A stretch of DNA of 64,000 nt from Streptomyces sp. ISL-66 (GTDB lineage: Bacteria; Actinomycetota; Actinomycetes; Streptomycetales; Streptomycetaceae), in NCBI RefSeq assembly GCF_018614135.1, contig NZ_JAGGOW010000005.1, forward strand, positions 1 to 64,000, given 5' to 3'. Both the position numbers and the translations under genes were made by a program. Below, piece by piece: positions 1 through 8,637 of the stretch. The notes beneath the pieces are model-generated. The model saw nothing but the letters and a program-made list of their open reading frames with translations, made no database searches and was not told the DNA's origin. Each line of letters starts with the position of its first letter. Position 1 is the first letter of the stretch.

Positions 1-123
1 GCCGTGCGGGGCGGCCCCGGGCACGGCGGGCGGGGCGGCCCCGGCCCGGCCGTGCGGGGCGGCGGCCCCGGACCGGGCGAGGAGCCGGAGCCCGCGTACG
101 CGGCGATCACGGGAGGGGACTGA
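1..123 (+). CDS. cslA: C-terminal tail of cellulose-synthase-like protein (partial)
   Basis: Frame 1 is open from the first base and stops with TGA at 121-123, three bases before the glxA start. The 40 visible residues are Gly/Pro/Arg-rich and end in an acidic, Ala/Gly-containing tail (EEPEPAYAAITGGD). Nothing catalytic is in view. The identity rests on context: in Streptomyces the gene directly upstream of glxA is cslA, a family 2 membrane glycosyltransferase that makes a beta-glucan at hyphal tips. The near-zero gap to glxA implies co-transcription and probably translational coupling. The call is an inference from synteny. Confidence 0.6.
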   Translation, partial: AVRGGPGHGGRGGPGPAVRGGGPGPGEEPEPAYAAITGGD

Positions 124-126
124 GCC

Positions 127-2097
127 ATGGGGTACCGGCCGTCGCAGCAGTTCAGGAAGACCGTCCTGGGGGCGGGGGCCGCCCTGCTGCTCCTCGCGCT
201 CAACGCGCCCGCCGCGCTCTCCTTCGCCGAGGCCAGGTACCACGCGTACAAGATCGGGCGGCCGGGCTACCGCGCCCAGTACGGCTCCTGGGCGCTGATC
301 GGCCTCCCCGACGAGTACAAGATCAACGCGATGCACGCGGCGCTGCTGCACACCGGCAAGGTCCTGCTCATCGCCGGCTCCGGCAACGACCAGCGCAACT
401 TCGACAACGGCACCTTCTCCACCGTCCTGTGGGACCCGAAGGACGACACCTTCAAGAAGATCCCGACGCCCGAGGACTTCTTCTGCTCCGGACACAGCCA
501 ACTCCCCGACGGACAGCTGCTCGTGGCCGGCGGGACGGCTCGCTACGAGGTCCTCGACGGCAAGGTCACCCGCGCGGGCGGCGGCATGAGGGTCAAGAAC
601 GAGAACCCGGACAAGGCGGTCAGACTGCCGAAGGGGACCGTCTTCCGGTCCCCTTCGGGCGTCGAGTACGTGTCGAAGTTCGACGTCACCGTCCCCAGGG
701 CCACCCGCCGGTTCGAGATCGCCCGCGGGCGCGGCGGGCAGGTGCTGCCGTGGAAGACCAAGGTGGTCGCCGCCGAGGCCCGGGTCTTCGTGGAGGCGGT
801 GGAGCGGGGCGCCGCCGGGCTGACGACCCAGGCCGCGCAGTACGCGGTGGCCGGTCTCACCGGCAAGGACGCGAACGACGTCTACGGGCTCGCGGAACGG
901 CTCAGCGCCGACAAGCAGGACTTCCAGGGCATCAAGTCCGCCTACGAGTTCGACCCCAAGGCGGAGAAGTACGTCCCGGTCGACCCGATGAAGGACGCCC
1001 GCTGGTACCCGACCCTGGTCGGCCTCCAGGACGGACGGGTCCTCGCGGTGTCCGGGCTCAACGACGTGGGTGACGTCGTACCCGGCGACAACGAGTACTA
1101 CGACCCCCGCACGAAGAAGTGGTCCAAGGGGCCCTCCCACTACTTCCCCACCTACCCCGCCCTCTTCCTCACCCAGGGCGGCGAACTCCTCTACACCGGC
1201 TCCAACGCGGGCTACGGGCCCAAGGACAAGGGGCGCGAGCCGGGCCTGTGGGACCTGACGGCGAACCGGTTCCGGAAGGTCGGCGGACTGGCCGACCCCG
1301 ACCAGCTGGAAACCTCCTCCTCGGTGCTGCTCCCGCCGGCGCAGGACCAGAAGGTGATGGTGCTCGGCGGGGGCGGGGTCGGCGAGTCCAAGCTCGCCAC
1401 CGCCCGCACCGCGGTCGTCGACCTCAAGGAGGCCGAGCCGGTCTTCCGCTCGACGGCCCGGCTGCCCCGCGGCGTCCGCTACCTCAGCAGCGTGCTGCTC
1501 CCCGACGACTCGGTCTTCACGACGGGCGGCTCCGCCGACTACCGGGGCCGGGGCGCCAGCGACATCCGCAAGGCGCAGTTCTACCACCCGCGCACGGACT
1601 CCTTCGTGGCCGCGGCCGATCCGACGGTGGGCCGCAACTACCACTCCGAGGCGCTGCTGCTGCCCGACGGCAGGGTGGCCACCTTCGGCTCCGACCCGCT
1701 CTTCGCGGACAAGGACAACACCAGACTGGGCAGGTTCGAACACCGGCTGGAGGTGTACACCCCGCCCTACTTGTACCGGGACCCGGCGCTGCGGCCGGTC
1801 CTCGGCAGGGGGCCCGAGGAGGTCCGCCCCGGCGGCCGCGCCACCTTCGAGGCGAAGGGGGCGCGGCGCATCGAGCGGGCCCGCCTGATGCGGCCGAGCG
1901 CGGTCACGCACACCACGGACGTGGAGCAGCGGTCGGTCGAACTCGGGCTGGAGAAGGCGTCCGGCACGGTGACGGTCACCGTGCCGGCGGACCCGACCCT
2001 GGTGCCGCCCGGCTGGTACATGCTCTTCGTGACGGACGCGGACGGGACCCCGTCGGTGGCGAAGTGGATACGCGTCCGGGCGGACTCCTCCGGCTGA
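127..2097 (+). CDS. glxA: Radical copper oxidase GlxA (galactose-oxidase-like, DUF1929)
   Basis: A 656-residue mononuclear copper oxidase of the galactose oxidase/glyoxal oxidase family. GlxA oxidises aldehyde or glycan substrates and makes H2O2 at the hyphal tip, where it matures the CslA glucan. One hydrophobic segment at about residues 13-33 fits a membrane anchor or uncleaved signal. Kelch-type blades follow, with the galactose-oxidase-like C-terminal domain from about 540. Family copper and cofactor residues are recognisable: Cys120 (in FFCSGHSQLPDG) and Tyr294 (RWYPT) for the Cys-Tyr crosslink, Tyr505-His506 (RNYHSE) and His595 (VTHT) as ligands. Length is as expected for GlxA (about 645). 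It starts 3 bp after the upstream stop, with GGGAGGGGA just upstream. Confidence 0.93.
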   Translation: MGYRPSQQFRKTVLGAGAALLLLALNAPAALSFAEARYHAYKIGRPGYRAQYGSWALIGLPDEYKINAMHAALLHTGKVLLIAGSGNDQRNFDNGTFSTVLWDPKDDTFKKIPTPEDFFCSGHSQLPDGQLLVAGGTARYEVLDGKVTRAGGGMRVKNENPDKAVRLPKGTVFRSPSGVEYVSKFDVTVPRATRRFEIARGRGGQVLPWKTKVVAAEARVFVEAVERGAAGLTTQAAQYAVAGLTGKDANDVYGLAERLSADKQDFQGIKSAYEFDPKAEKYVPVDPMKDARWYPTLVGLQDGRVLAVSGLNDVGDVVPGDNEYYDPRTKKWSKGPSHYFPTYPALFLTQGGELLYTGSNAGYGPKDKGREPGLWDLTANRFRKVGGLADPDQLETSSSVLLPPAQDQKVMVLGGGGVGESKLATARTAVVDLKEAEPVFRSTARLPRGVRYLSSVLLPDDSVFTTGGSADYRGRGASDIRKAQFYHPRTDSFVAAADPTVGRNYHSEALLLPDGRVATFGSDPLFADKDNTRLGRFEHRLEVYTPPYLYRDPALRPVLGRGPEEVRPGGRATFEAKGARRIERARLMRPSAVTHTTDVEQRSVELGLEKASGTVTVTVPADPTLVPPGWYMLFVTDADGTPSVAKWIRVRADSSG

Positions 2098-2116
2098 ACA
2101 CCGCCCGGCCACGGCA

Positions 2117-3148
2117 CTACTGGTCGGTGGAGCGGCGGGCCAGGCCCAGGGCGTAGTCCGGCCACCACGTGCCCGCCGGCGGACCGCCGCGGCAGGGGCC
2201 GTCGGACTCGCCGGGGCGTTTGATCCACAGGTACGCGTCCACGAGCGGGTCGCCCGTCCGGTCGGTCGGGGGCGTCCCCAGCGCCCGGCCCGGCGGGTTG
2301 CACCAGGAATGTGCCCGGTCGGCGCCCGGGAGCGGGCCGGCGCCGTTGCGGCTGGTGTCGATGACGAAGTGCTTGCCCCCGGCCGCCTTGGAGATCGCCG
2401 CTCCGTACTCCCGGGCGGCCGTGTCGGGCTGGAAGTTGGAGACGTTGAGGGAGAACCCGTCGGCGTGCTCGAGCCCGGCCCGGTAGAGGGGACCGACCAG
2501 CTTCATCGGGTCCGGGATCCAGTCCGGGTTGCCGGCGTCCAGGTAGACCTTGGTGTTCTTGTTGCGCTTGAGCCGGTCGACGGCTTCGGAGAGCAGGCGC
2601 AGGCGCTCGTCGTGGTGGTCGGCCCGGGTGCAGCCGTCGACGACGTGCGGGACCGCGTCGGGCTCCAGGATGACCAGGGCCTTGTTGTCGGCGATGTTGT
2701 CGGCGAAGGCACCGATCCAGCTGCGGTAGGCGGCGGCCCCGGCCGCGCCGCCGGCGGAGTGCTGGCCGCAGTCGCGGTACGGGATGTTGTACGCGGTGAG
2801 GACGAGCGTGCGGCCGGCCGCGCGGGCGCTCTCCCCGGCCCGGCGGATCTGGGGGCCGGGGTCGTCCCCGGGACCCCACAGGGACATCGGCCGGTCGGAG
2901 ATCCGCCGGAGGACCTGGGCGTCGCCGTTGCGCCCCTGCGCCTCCCAGGCGGCGACCTGCCGGGCCGCGTCGCTCTGCGGGTCCACCCAGAACGGCGACT
3001 CGTCGAGGATGCCGACGGCCGCCGGGCGCTCGGGCGGCGCGGATTCCGGCCGCGCGGCGGGGGCGTTGCTGCAGGCCGGTGCGGTGAGGGCGAGGGCAAG
3101 GACGACGGCGGTGGTGAGGGGGGTGCGGGCTCTGCGACGGACTGGCAT
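2117..3148 (-). CDS. Secreted endoglucanase, glycoside hydrolase family 6 (CslZ-like)
   Basis: A 343-residue GH6 protein, convergent with glxA and 19 bp from it. Motifs include VLTAYNIPYRDCGQHSAGG, VILEPDAVPHV (the Asp-containing beta-strand of GH6 enzymes), YLDAGNPDWI and WCNPPGRALG. The N-terminus (RRRARTPLTTAVVLALALTAPAC) is a Sec signal. The Cys could be lipidated but the lipobox (APAC) is weak. The start is placed at ATG 3148, just before the signal; in-frame ATGs at 3202 and 3211 would add an unlikely Pro/Ser-rich leader. GH6 enzymes cut beta-1,4-glucans with inversion. Next to cslA-glxA this is the cellulase I recall as CslZ, proposed to trim the CslA product. Confidence 0.88.
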   Translation of the reverse strand: MPVRRRARTPLTTAVVLALALTAPACSNAPAARPESAPPERPAAVGILDESPFWVDPQSDAARQVAAWEAQGRNGDAQVLRRISDRPMSLWGPGDDPGPQIRRAGESARAAGRTLVLTAYNIPYRDCGQHSAGGAAGAAAYRSWIGAFADNIADNKALVILEPDAVPHVVDGCTRADHHDERLRLLSEAVDRLKRNKNTKVYLDAGNPDWIPDPMKLVGPLYRAGLEHADGFSLNVSNFQPDTAAREYGAAISKAAGGKHFVIDTSRNGAGPLPGADRAHSWCNPPGRALGTPPTDRTGDPLVDAYLWIKRPGESDGPCRGGPPAGTWWPDYALGLARRSTDQ

Positions 3149-3282
3149 CCGGCGGCTTCCTCGGGGCGAAGGGGCGGGCAGCGGACCGGGATATCGTGAC
3201 ATGACGGTCATTCGGGCCCGGCCGCGACACCGCCGCGCGGGGTGGGGTGGGTGGGCATGCGTGCGGGTGTGCGGGCGTCGGC

Positions 3283-4275
3283 CTACGCCCCGGCCGTCGG
3301 ACCCGCGGTCAGGGCGATGGCCAGGGGGGTGCGTTCGTAGAGGATCTGGTGGCCGTGGCGGGACGCGACCAGGAGGCCCGCGCCCTGAAGGGCCTTCAGG
3401 TGGGACGAGACCGTGGAAGGGGCGAGGCCCAGGCGGTGGGCCAGGGCCGTGGTCGAGGCCGGATCGCTCAGCGCGCAGAGGACGTCGGCGCGGGCGCGGC
3501 CCAATAGCCGCGCGAGGGCCCGCGGGGTCGGGCCCGCCGAGGCCGTCCACAGGGCGCCGATGCCGCGGGCCGGGTACGCCAGCGTCGGCTGCCACGGCGG
3601 GTCGTAGCCCCCGACCACCTCCGGCCAGACGAACGCGCTCGGCATGAGCAGGAGCCCCTGGCCGTCGAGCGAGCGGTCGTGGTGGTTGCGGCGGTCGATC
3701 GTCAGGGTGTCGCCCGACCAGCGCAGGTCCGGGTGGAGGCCGTCGAAGAGCGCCTCCAGCCCGCCCGCCGCCAGCCGCCGCGAGTGGAAGAGGATGTCGG
3801 CCTCCAGGAGCGCCCGCAGCCGGGGCCAGTGCGGGGCGACCAGCGCGTGCCAGGCCGCCTCCATCAGGTCGGCCAACTCCTGGACCGCCCGCGCCGGATC
3901 GGCCAGCATCCGCTGCCCGGCCTCGCTCTCCAGCGCTCCCGGGGTGCACACCAGGGAGCGTCGCAGGTCGTCCTCGGCCGCCTGCGGATCGGCGGCCCGG
4001 ACCCGCGCCAGCTCCTCCTCGAAGGTGACGGAGGGGCCCGCCGGCGGCGGACTGAGGAAATCCGGATTGTGCCCGGCACGTGGCATCAGCAGCCACAGCG
4101 GACGCAGGTCCAGCCCGGCCGCCGCCGCGCGGATCTGCCGGAGCCAGGGCAGGTGGTAGGCGTGCCGCCGAGGATCCAGCAGGACCCGTACCGCCTCCTG
4201 CGTCTCCCAGCGGGGAGAGATGGAGAAGCGGCAGCGCATCAGGTCCGCGGGACCGAAGCGATAGTGGAACGTCAC
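3283..4275 (-). CDS. ArsR-like winged-helix regulator (DUF5937 type)
   Basis: A 330-residue regulator with a long N-terminal effector domain and a C-terminal winged helix (about residues 245-325: RADVLCALSDPASTTALAHR, then STVSSHLKALQGAGLL and a wing ending YERTPLA). This arrangement is typical of the DUF5937/ArsR family in actinobacteria. No metal-binding Cys pair is present in the DNA-binding helix, so metal sensing is unlikely. The start is GTG 4275 because GGAGG lies 7 bases upstream; ATG 4326 would lack a site. It is divergent from an MFS exporter with 183 bp between them, including a perfect 11-bp inverted repeat, so it most likely controls that transporter and itself. Confidence 0.85.
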   Translation of the reverse strand: MTFHYRFGPADLMRCRFSISPRWETQEAVRVLLDPRRHAYHLPWLRQIRAAAAGLDLRPLWLLMPRAGHNPDFLSPPPAGPSVTFEEELARVRAADPQAAEDDLRRSLVCTPGALESEAGQRMLADPARAVQELADLMEAAWHALVAPHWPRLRALLEADILFHSRRLAAGGLEALFDGLHPDLRWSGDTLTIDRRNHHDRSLDGQGLLLMPSAFVWPEVVGGYDPPWQPTLAYPARGIGALWTASAGPTPRALARLLGRARADVLCALSDPASTTALAHRLGLAPSTVSSHLKALQGAGLLVASRHGHQILYERTPLAIALTAGPTAGA

Positions 4276-4406
4276 GGGGCCCTCCGGGGTTCGGGCGGAA
4301 CGGACCGGACCGCCCCCGGGGCGCATCCGGCCGCCGGGCCCCGGATCACCGGATCACCCGAGCCGCCGAGGGGCCCGGGGCGAGGCGGGGTGGCCGCGGT
4401 GATTCG

Positions 4407-4435
4407 GGCTGGGACGAATCTCTGTCGTCCCAGCC
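4407..4435. promoter_or_regulatory. Perfect 11-bp inverted repeat, candidate operator of the ArsR/MFS pair
   Basis: The left arm GGCTGGGACGA (4407-4417) is matched exactly by the right arm TCGTCCCAGCC (4425-4435), with a 7-base spacer. It sits in the divergent intergenic region, 132 bp before the regulator start and 23 bp before the MFS ATG. There is no T tract, so an operator is more likely than a terminator. The protein that binds it is inferred from position only. Confidence 0.7.
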
Positions 4436-4458
4436 TAGGCGTCGCCAAGGTGATCCGT

Positions 4459-5853
4459 ATGACCACCGTCGACCCGGGCACACCCCCCGCCGAACCCCGG
4501 ACCACACCCCAGGGGGCCCCTGGCTCCGTGCGGGACTCCGCCTCCGCCGTGTCCGGGTCGGGACCCGGGCCGGGGGCCTCCGAGCCCGCTCCTGCCCCCG
4601 CCCCCGCTCCGGCGCTCGCCCCCGCCTCCGCGAAGGAACCCGCCGGCTACCGCTCCATCTTCCGCGTCCGGGAGTTCCGGCCCGTCTTCGCCGCGCACCT
4701 GCTGTCCGTGCTCGGGATCGTCGTCGCCGAGATCTCGCTCACCGTCCTCGTCTTCCGCGCCACCGGCTCGCCCCTGATGAGCGCCCTCACCTTCGCCATC
4801 GGCTTCATCCCCTACGCCTTCGGCGGCACCCTCCTCGCCCCCCTGGCCGACCGGCTTCCCGCCCGCCGCGTGCTCGTCGGCTGCGACCTGCTCTGCGCGG
4901 CCTGCGCGGCGGCCATGGCCGTGCCCGCCACCCCCGTCGCGCTGCTCCTCGTACTGCGCTGCGCGATGGCCTTCGTGGCACCGCTGTTCCAGGGCACCCG
5001 CAGCGCCTCCCTCGCCGACATCCTCGGCGCCGGGGACGCCTACGTCCTCGGCCGCTCCCTGCTGCGGATGGTCGCGCAGAGCGCCCAGCTCATCGGCTTC
5101 GGCCTCGGCGGGCTGCTGCTCACCGTGCTGGCCCCGCGCGGGGCCATCACGCTCACGGCCGCCGGATTCCTCGGCTCGGCGCTCCTGCTGCGCCTCGGCA
5201 CCCGGGCCCGGCCCGCCCGCGCCGCGGACGGTGCGCCCCGCAGCTCCCCGCTCGCGGGACTGCGCGCGGTCCTGGGCGAGCGCCGGCTGCGTGCGCTGAC
5301 CCTGCTGTGCTGGCTGCCGCCGCTCTTCGTGGTCGTTCCCGAGGCGCTGCTCACCCCGTACGCCGCCGGGATCGGCGCCTCCACCGCCGCGCTGGGGCTG
5401 CTGATGTGCGCGCTGCCGGCCGGCACCATCGCCGGGGAGCTGTGGGCGGGCTCGGCGCTCACCGCCCGAACGCGTTCGCGGATCGTGGCCCCGCTCGCCG
5501 CCCTCGCACCGGTCCCGCTGCTCGCCTACGCCGTCCGGCCCGGCGTACCGCTCCTGCTGGCCGCGCTCGTCCTGGCCGGGTTGGCCCACGCCTACACCCT
5601 TGGTCTCGACCAGTGGTACGTGGACGCCGTCCCCGAGGAGCTCCGCGGCCGGGCGATGACCCTGCTGAGCACCGGCTTGATGACCTCGCAGGGGGTGGGC
5701 ATGGCGCTGGCCGGGGCGGCCGCGGAGTTCCTGCCCGTGCACGCGGTGGTCACGATCGCCGCCGTCCTCGCCACGGGTGTCGTCCTGCTGCTGCTCGCGG
5801 AGGTGCGCGGGAGCGACGGGCCGAGGCGTGAGACGGATCCCGGCGCCAAATGA
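4459..5853 (+). CDS. MFS transporter, probable drug/metabolite exporter
   Basis: A 464-residue major facilitator. The first 55 or so residues are a Pro/Ala-rich, low-complexity cytoplasmic leader (repeated Ala-Pro). Twelve hydrophobic segments begin around residue 75 (VFAAHLLSVLGIVVAEISL) and run to the C-terminus. The loop after helix 2 carries the MFS-type charged motif (LLAPLADRLPARRVLV). The substrate cannot be read from the sequence. The ATG at 4459 has the weak site AAGG 9 bases upstream. Divergent pairing with an ArsR-like regulator across a strong dyad suggests inducible efflux. Confidence 0.87.
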   Translation: MTTVDPGTPPAEPRTTPQGAPGSVRDSASAVSGSGPGPGASEPAPAPAPAPALAPASAKEPAGYRSIFRVREFRPVFAAHLLSVLGIVVAEISLTVLVFRATGSPLMSALTFAIGFIPYAFGGTLLAPLADRLPARRVLVGCDLLCAACAAAMAVPATPVALLLVLRCAMAFVAPLFQGTRSASLADILGAGDAYVLGRSLLRMVAQSAQLIGFGLGGLLLTVLAPRGAITLTAAGFLGSALLLRLGTRARPARAADGAPRSSPLAGLRAVLGERRLRALTLLCWLPPLFVVVPEALLTPYAAGIGASTAALGLLMCALPAGTIAGELWAGSALTARTRSRIVAPLAALAPVPLLAYAVRPGVPLLLAALVLAGLAHAYTLGLDQWYVDAVPEELRGRAMTLLSTGLMTSQGVGMALAGAAAEFLPVHAVVTIAAVLATGVVLLLLAEVRGSDGPRRETDPGAK

Positions 5854-5874
5854 CCGCCCGGTAGGGTCTGGTGC

Positions 5875-6384
5875 GTGCCCAAACCGCTCAGCCTTCCCTT
5901 CGACCCCATCGCCCGCGCCGACGAACTGTGGCAGCAGCGGTGGGGGCCGGTGCCGTCGATGGCCGCGATCACCTCGATCATGCGGGCGCACCAGATCCTG
6001 CTCGGCGAGGTCGACGCGGTCGTCAAACCGTACGGACTGACCTTCGCCCGCTACGAGGCGCTGGTGCTGCTGACCTTCTCCAAGGCCGGGGAACTGACGA
6101 TGTCGAAGATCGGCGAGCGTCTGATGGTCCACCCGACGTCGGTCACCAACACGGTGGACCGGCTGGTGAGGTCCGGGCTCGTCGCCAAGCGTCCCAACCC
6201 GAACGACGGCCGCGGCACGCTCGCCTCGATCACGGACAAGGGTCGCGAGGTCGTCGAGGCGGCGACGAAGGCGCTGATGGAGATCGACTTCGGGCTGAGC
6301 GCGTACGACGCCGAGGAGTGCGCGGAGATCTTCGCCCTGCTGCGCCCGCTGCGCGTGGCGGCCGCGGACTTCGAGGAGAAGTAG
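5875..6384 (+). CDS. MarR family transcriptional regulator
   Basis: A 169-residue MarR protein. The winged helix spans about residues 60-125: FARYEALVLLTF, then the recognition helix (MVHPTSVTNTVDRLVRSGLV) and the wing (DGRGTLASITDKGREVV). Flanking helices form the dimer interface. The start is GTG 5875, 21 bp after the MFS stop, so readthrough from that gene is possible. It precedes a DUF3817 membrane gene and icmA. In S. coelicolor I recall the same MarR/membrane protein/icmA order, which points to a conserved neighbourhood. Its ligand and targets are unknown. Confidence 0.9.
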   Translation: MPKPLSLPFDPIARADELWQQRWGPVPSMAAITSIMRAHQILLGEVDAVVKPYGLTFARYEALVLLTFSKAGELTMSKIGERLMVHPTSVTNTVDRLVRSGLVAKRPNPNDGRGTLASITDKGREVVEAATKALMEIDFGLSAYDAEECAEIFALLRPLRVAAADFEEK

Positions 6385-6448
6385 CCGCGGTCTGTGCCGG
6401 GGCGGCCCGCTGCAAGATCGTGCAAAACGGACGGCTAGGCTCGACGGC

Positions 6449-6778
6449 ATGAAACGAAGCGTGCTGACCCGCTACCGCGTCATGGCCTACGTGACCGCGG
6501 TCATGCTCCTGATCCTCTGCTCCTGCATGGTGGCGAAGTACGGCTTCGACACCGGCGCCGACCTGACCTTCGCGGTCTCGCAAGCGCACGGTGTGCTGTT
6601 CATGATCTACCTGGTCTTCGCCTTCGACCTGGGCTCCAAGGCCAAGTGGCCCTTCGGCAAGCTCCTGTGGGTGCTGCTCTCGGGCACCATCCCGCTGGCC
6701 GCCTTCTTCGTCGAGCGCAAGGTCCGCGCCGAGGTCGAGCCGCTGGTCGCGGACGGCCTCGCGACCGCGAAGGCCTAG
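6449..6778 (+). CDS. DUF3817 integral membrane protein
   Basis: A 109-residue protein with three hydrophobic helices: about residues 11-28 (VMAYVTAVMLLILCSCMV), 44-60 (HGVLFMIYLVFAFDL) and 70-88 (LLWVLLSGTIPLAAFFVE). The Gly/His-containing second helix (QAHGVLFMIY) and the C-terminal FFVERKV are hallmarks of DUF3817. No function is established for the family. It lies 64 bp after the MarR gene, with a terminator-like hairpin 17 bp after its stop, so it probably ends that transcript. Confidence 0.85.
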   Translation: MKRSVLTRYRVMAYVTAVMLLILCSCMVAKYGFDTGADLTFAVSQAHGVLFMIYLVFAFDLGSKAKWPFGKLLWVLLSGTIPLAAFFVERKVRAEVEPLVADGLATAKA

Positions 6779-6795
6779 GGCACGGGTCGATCCGG

Positions 6796-6822
6796 ACCCC
6801 CGGGGAGCGACTCTCCGGGGGT
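6796..6822 (+). terminator. Hairpin terminator after the DUF3817 gene
   Basis: Arms ACCCCCGGGGAG (6796-6807) and CTCTCCGGGGGT (6811-6822) pair over 12 positions, with one G-T wobble-type mismatch and a CGA loop. There is no strong U tract, which is common for Streptomyces terminators. It separates the MarR/DUF3817 unit from icmA. Confidence 0.6.
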
Positions 6823-6833
6823 TGCCCATCGAC

Positions 6834-6857
6834 ATTTACTAGGACGTCCTAGTAAAT
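6834..6857. promoter_or_regulatory. Perfect 24-bp palindrome immediately upstream of icmA
   Basis: The half-site ATTTACTAGGAC is followed directly by its exact reverse complement GTCCTAGTAAAT, with no spacer. It ends 8 bp before the icmA ATG, so a bound protein would block the promoter or the ribosome-binding region. The A/T-rich ends stand out in this GC-rich DNA. Such sites usually bind homodimeric TetR, GntR or similar repressors, but the binding protein is not known from the sequence. Confidence 0.8.
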
Positions 6858-6865
6858 TCAGGGGT

Positions 6866-8566
6866 ATGGACGCTGACGCCATCGAGGAGGGCCGCCGTCG
6901 CTGGCAGGCCCGTTACGACAAGGCCCGCAAGCGCGAGGCCGATTTCACCACGCTCTCCGGGGATGACGTCGATCCCGTCTACGGGCCGCGGCCCGGCGAT
7001 ACGTACGAGGGCTTCGAGCGCATCGGGTGGCCGGGGGAGTACCCCTACACCCGGGGCCTGCACGCCACCGGCTACCGGGGGCGGACCTGGACCATCCGGC
7101 AGTTCGCCGGCTTCGGCAACGCCGAGCAGACCAACGAGCGCTACAAGATGATCCTGGCCGCCGGCGGCGGCGGGCTCTCCGTCGCCTTCGACATGCCGAC
7201 CCTCATGGGCCGGGACTCCGACGACCCGCGCGCGCTCGGCGAGGTCGGCCACTGCGGGGTCGCCATCGACTCCGCGGCCGACATGGAGGTCCTCTTCAAG
7301 GACATCCCGCTCGGCGACGTGACCACCTCCATGACCATCAGCGGGCCGGCCGTCCCCGCCTTCTGCATGTACCTCGTCGCCGCCGAGCGGCAGGGCGTCG
7401 ACCCGGCCCTCCTCAACGGGACGCTCCAGACCGACATCTTCAAGGAGTACATCGCCCAGAAGGAGTGGCTCTTCGAGCCCGAGCCGCACCTGCGCCTCAT
7501 CGGCGACCTCATGGAGTACTGCGCGAACGGCATCCCCGCCTACAAGCCGCTCTCCGTCTCCGGCTACCACATCCGCGAGGCCGGGGCCACGGCCGCGCAG
7601 GAGCTCGCGTACACGCTCGCGGACGGCTTCGGCTACGTGGAGCTGGGCCTCTCGCGGGGGTTGGACGTGGACCACTTCGCGTCCGGGCTCTCCTTCTTCT
7701 TCGACGCGCACCTCGACTTCTTCGAGGAGATCGCCAAGTTCCGCGCCGCCCGCCGCATCTGGGCCCGCTGGATGAAGGAGGTGTACGGGGCGAAGTCCGA
7801 GAAGACCATGTGGCTGCGCTTCCACACCCAGACGGCCGGAGTCTCCCTCACCGCGCAGCAGCCGTACAACAACGTCGTCCGCACCGCCGTGGAGGCCCTC
7901 GCGGCCGTTCTCGGCGGCACCAACTCGCTGCACACCAACGCCCTCGACGAGACCCTCGCGCTGCCGAGCGAGCAGGCCGCCGAAATCGCCCTGCGCACCC
8001 AGCAGGTGCTGATGGAGGAGACCGGCGTCGCCAACGTGGCCGACCCGCTGGGCGGTTCCTGGTACGTCGAGCAGCTCACCGACCGCATCGAGGCCGAGGC
8101 CGAGAAGATCTTCGAGCAGATCAAGGAGCGCGGACTGCGCGCCCACCCGAACGGGCAGCACCCGATCGGCCCGATCACCTCGGGCATCCTGCGCGGCATC
8201 GAGGACGGCTGGTTCACCGGCGAGATCGCCGAGTCGGCCTTCCAGTACCAGCGCTCACTGGAGAAGGGCGACAAGCGGGTCGTCGGCGTCAACGTCCACC
8301 ACGGCTCGGTCACCGGGGACCTGGAGATCCTGCGCGTCAGCCACGAAGTGGAGCGCGTGCAGGTGCGCGAGCTCGCGGAGCGCAAGGCGGGCCGCGACGA
8401 CGCGAAGGTGACGCGGGCGCTGGACGCCATGCTGGCCGCCGCCCGGGACGGGTCGAACATGATCCCGGCCATGCTGGACGCGGCGCGCGCCGAGGCCACG
8501 ATGGGCGAGATCTGCAACCTGCTGCGCGACGAGTGGGGCACGTACACGGAGCCGCCCGGTTTCTGA
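6866..8566 (+). CDS. icmA: Isobutyryl-CoA mutase large subunit
   Basis: A 566-residue B12-dependent acyl-CoA mutase catalytic chain, the exact length I recall for Streptomyces IcmA. It interconverts isobutyryl-CoA and n-butyryl-CoA, linking valine breakdown to butyrate units for polyketides. Two residues decide substrate choice: Phe80 ([13 protein letters not shown]) and Gln198 (EYIAQKEW), where methylmalonyl-CoA mutases have Tyr and Arg. The TIM-barrel motifs ([36 protein letters not shown], [13 protein letters not shown]) are intact. The C-terminal cobalamin domain (DxHxxG) is absent because it is carried by a separate small subunit, IcmB, which is not in this window. ATG 6866 lies 8 bp after the palindrome. 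Confidence 0.95.
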   Translation: MDADAIEEGRRRWQARYDKARKREADFTTLSGDDVDPVYGPRPGDTYEGFERIGWPGEYPYTRGLHATGYRGRTWTIRQFAGFGNAEQTNERYKMILAAGGGGLSVAFDMPTLMGRDSDDPRALGEVGHCGVAIDSAADMEVLFKDIPLGDVTTSMTISGPAVPAFCMYLVAAERQGVDPALLNGTLQTDIFKEYIAQKEWLFEPEPHLRLIGDLMEYCANGIPAYKPLSVSGYHIREAGATAAQELAYTLADGFGYVELGLSRGLDVDHFASGLSFFFDAHLDFFEEIAKFRAARRIWARWMKEVYGAKSEKTMWLRFHTQTAGVSLTAQQPYNNVVRTAVEALAAVLGGTNSLHTNALDETLALPSEQAAEIALRTQQVLMEETGVANVADPLGGSWYVEQLTDRIEAEAEKIFEQIKERGLRAHPNGQHPIGPITSGILRGIEDGWFTGEIAESAFQYQRSLEKGDKRVVGVNVHHGSVTGDLEILRVSHEVERVQVRELAERKAGRDDAKVTRALDAMLAAARDGSNMIPAMLDAARAEATMGEICNLLRDEWGTYTEPPGF

Positions 8567-8637
8567 CGCGGCCTCCCGGGATCTGGCGGGCCTCCTCTAC
8601 GGGCCGGTCACGGCCGTCCACCCCTAAGGTGGCGGCC

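Noticed and set aside
3646..4159. Plus-strand open frames across the ArsR-like gene
   Set aside because: Ser/Arg-rich translations without motifs; the minus strand has a complete winged-helix protein with a ribosome-binding site.
6866..8566. Methylmalonyl-CoA mutase assignment
   Set aside because: Phe80 and Gln198 replace the Tyr and Arg that bind the methylmalonyl carboxylate, and the cobalamin domain is missing.
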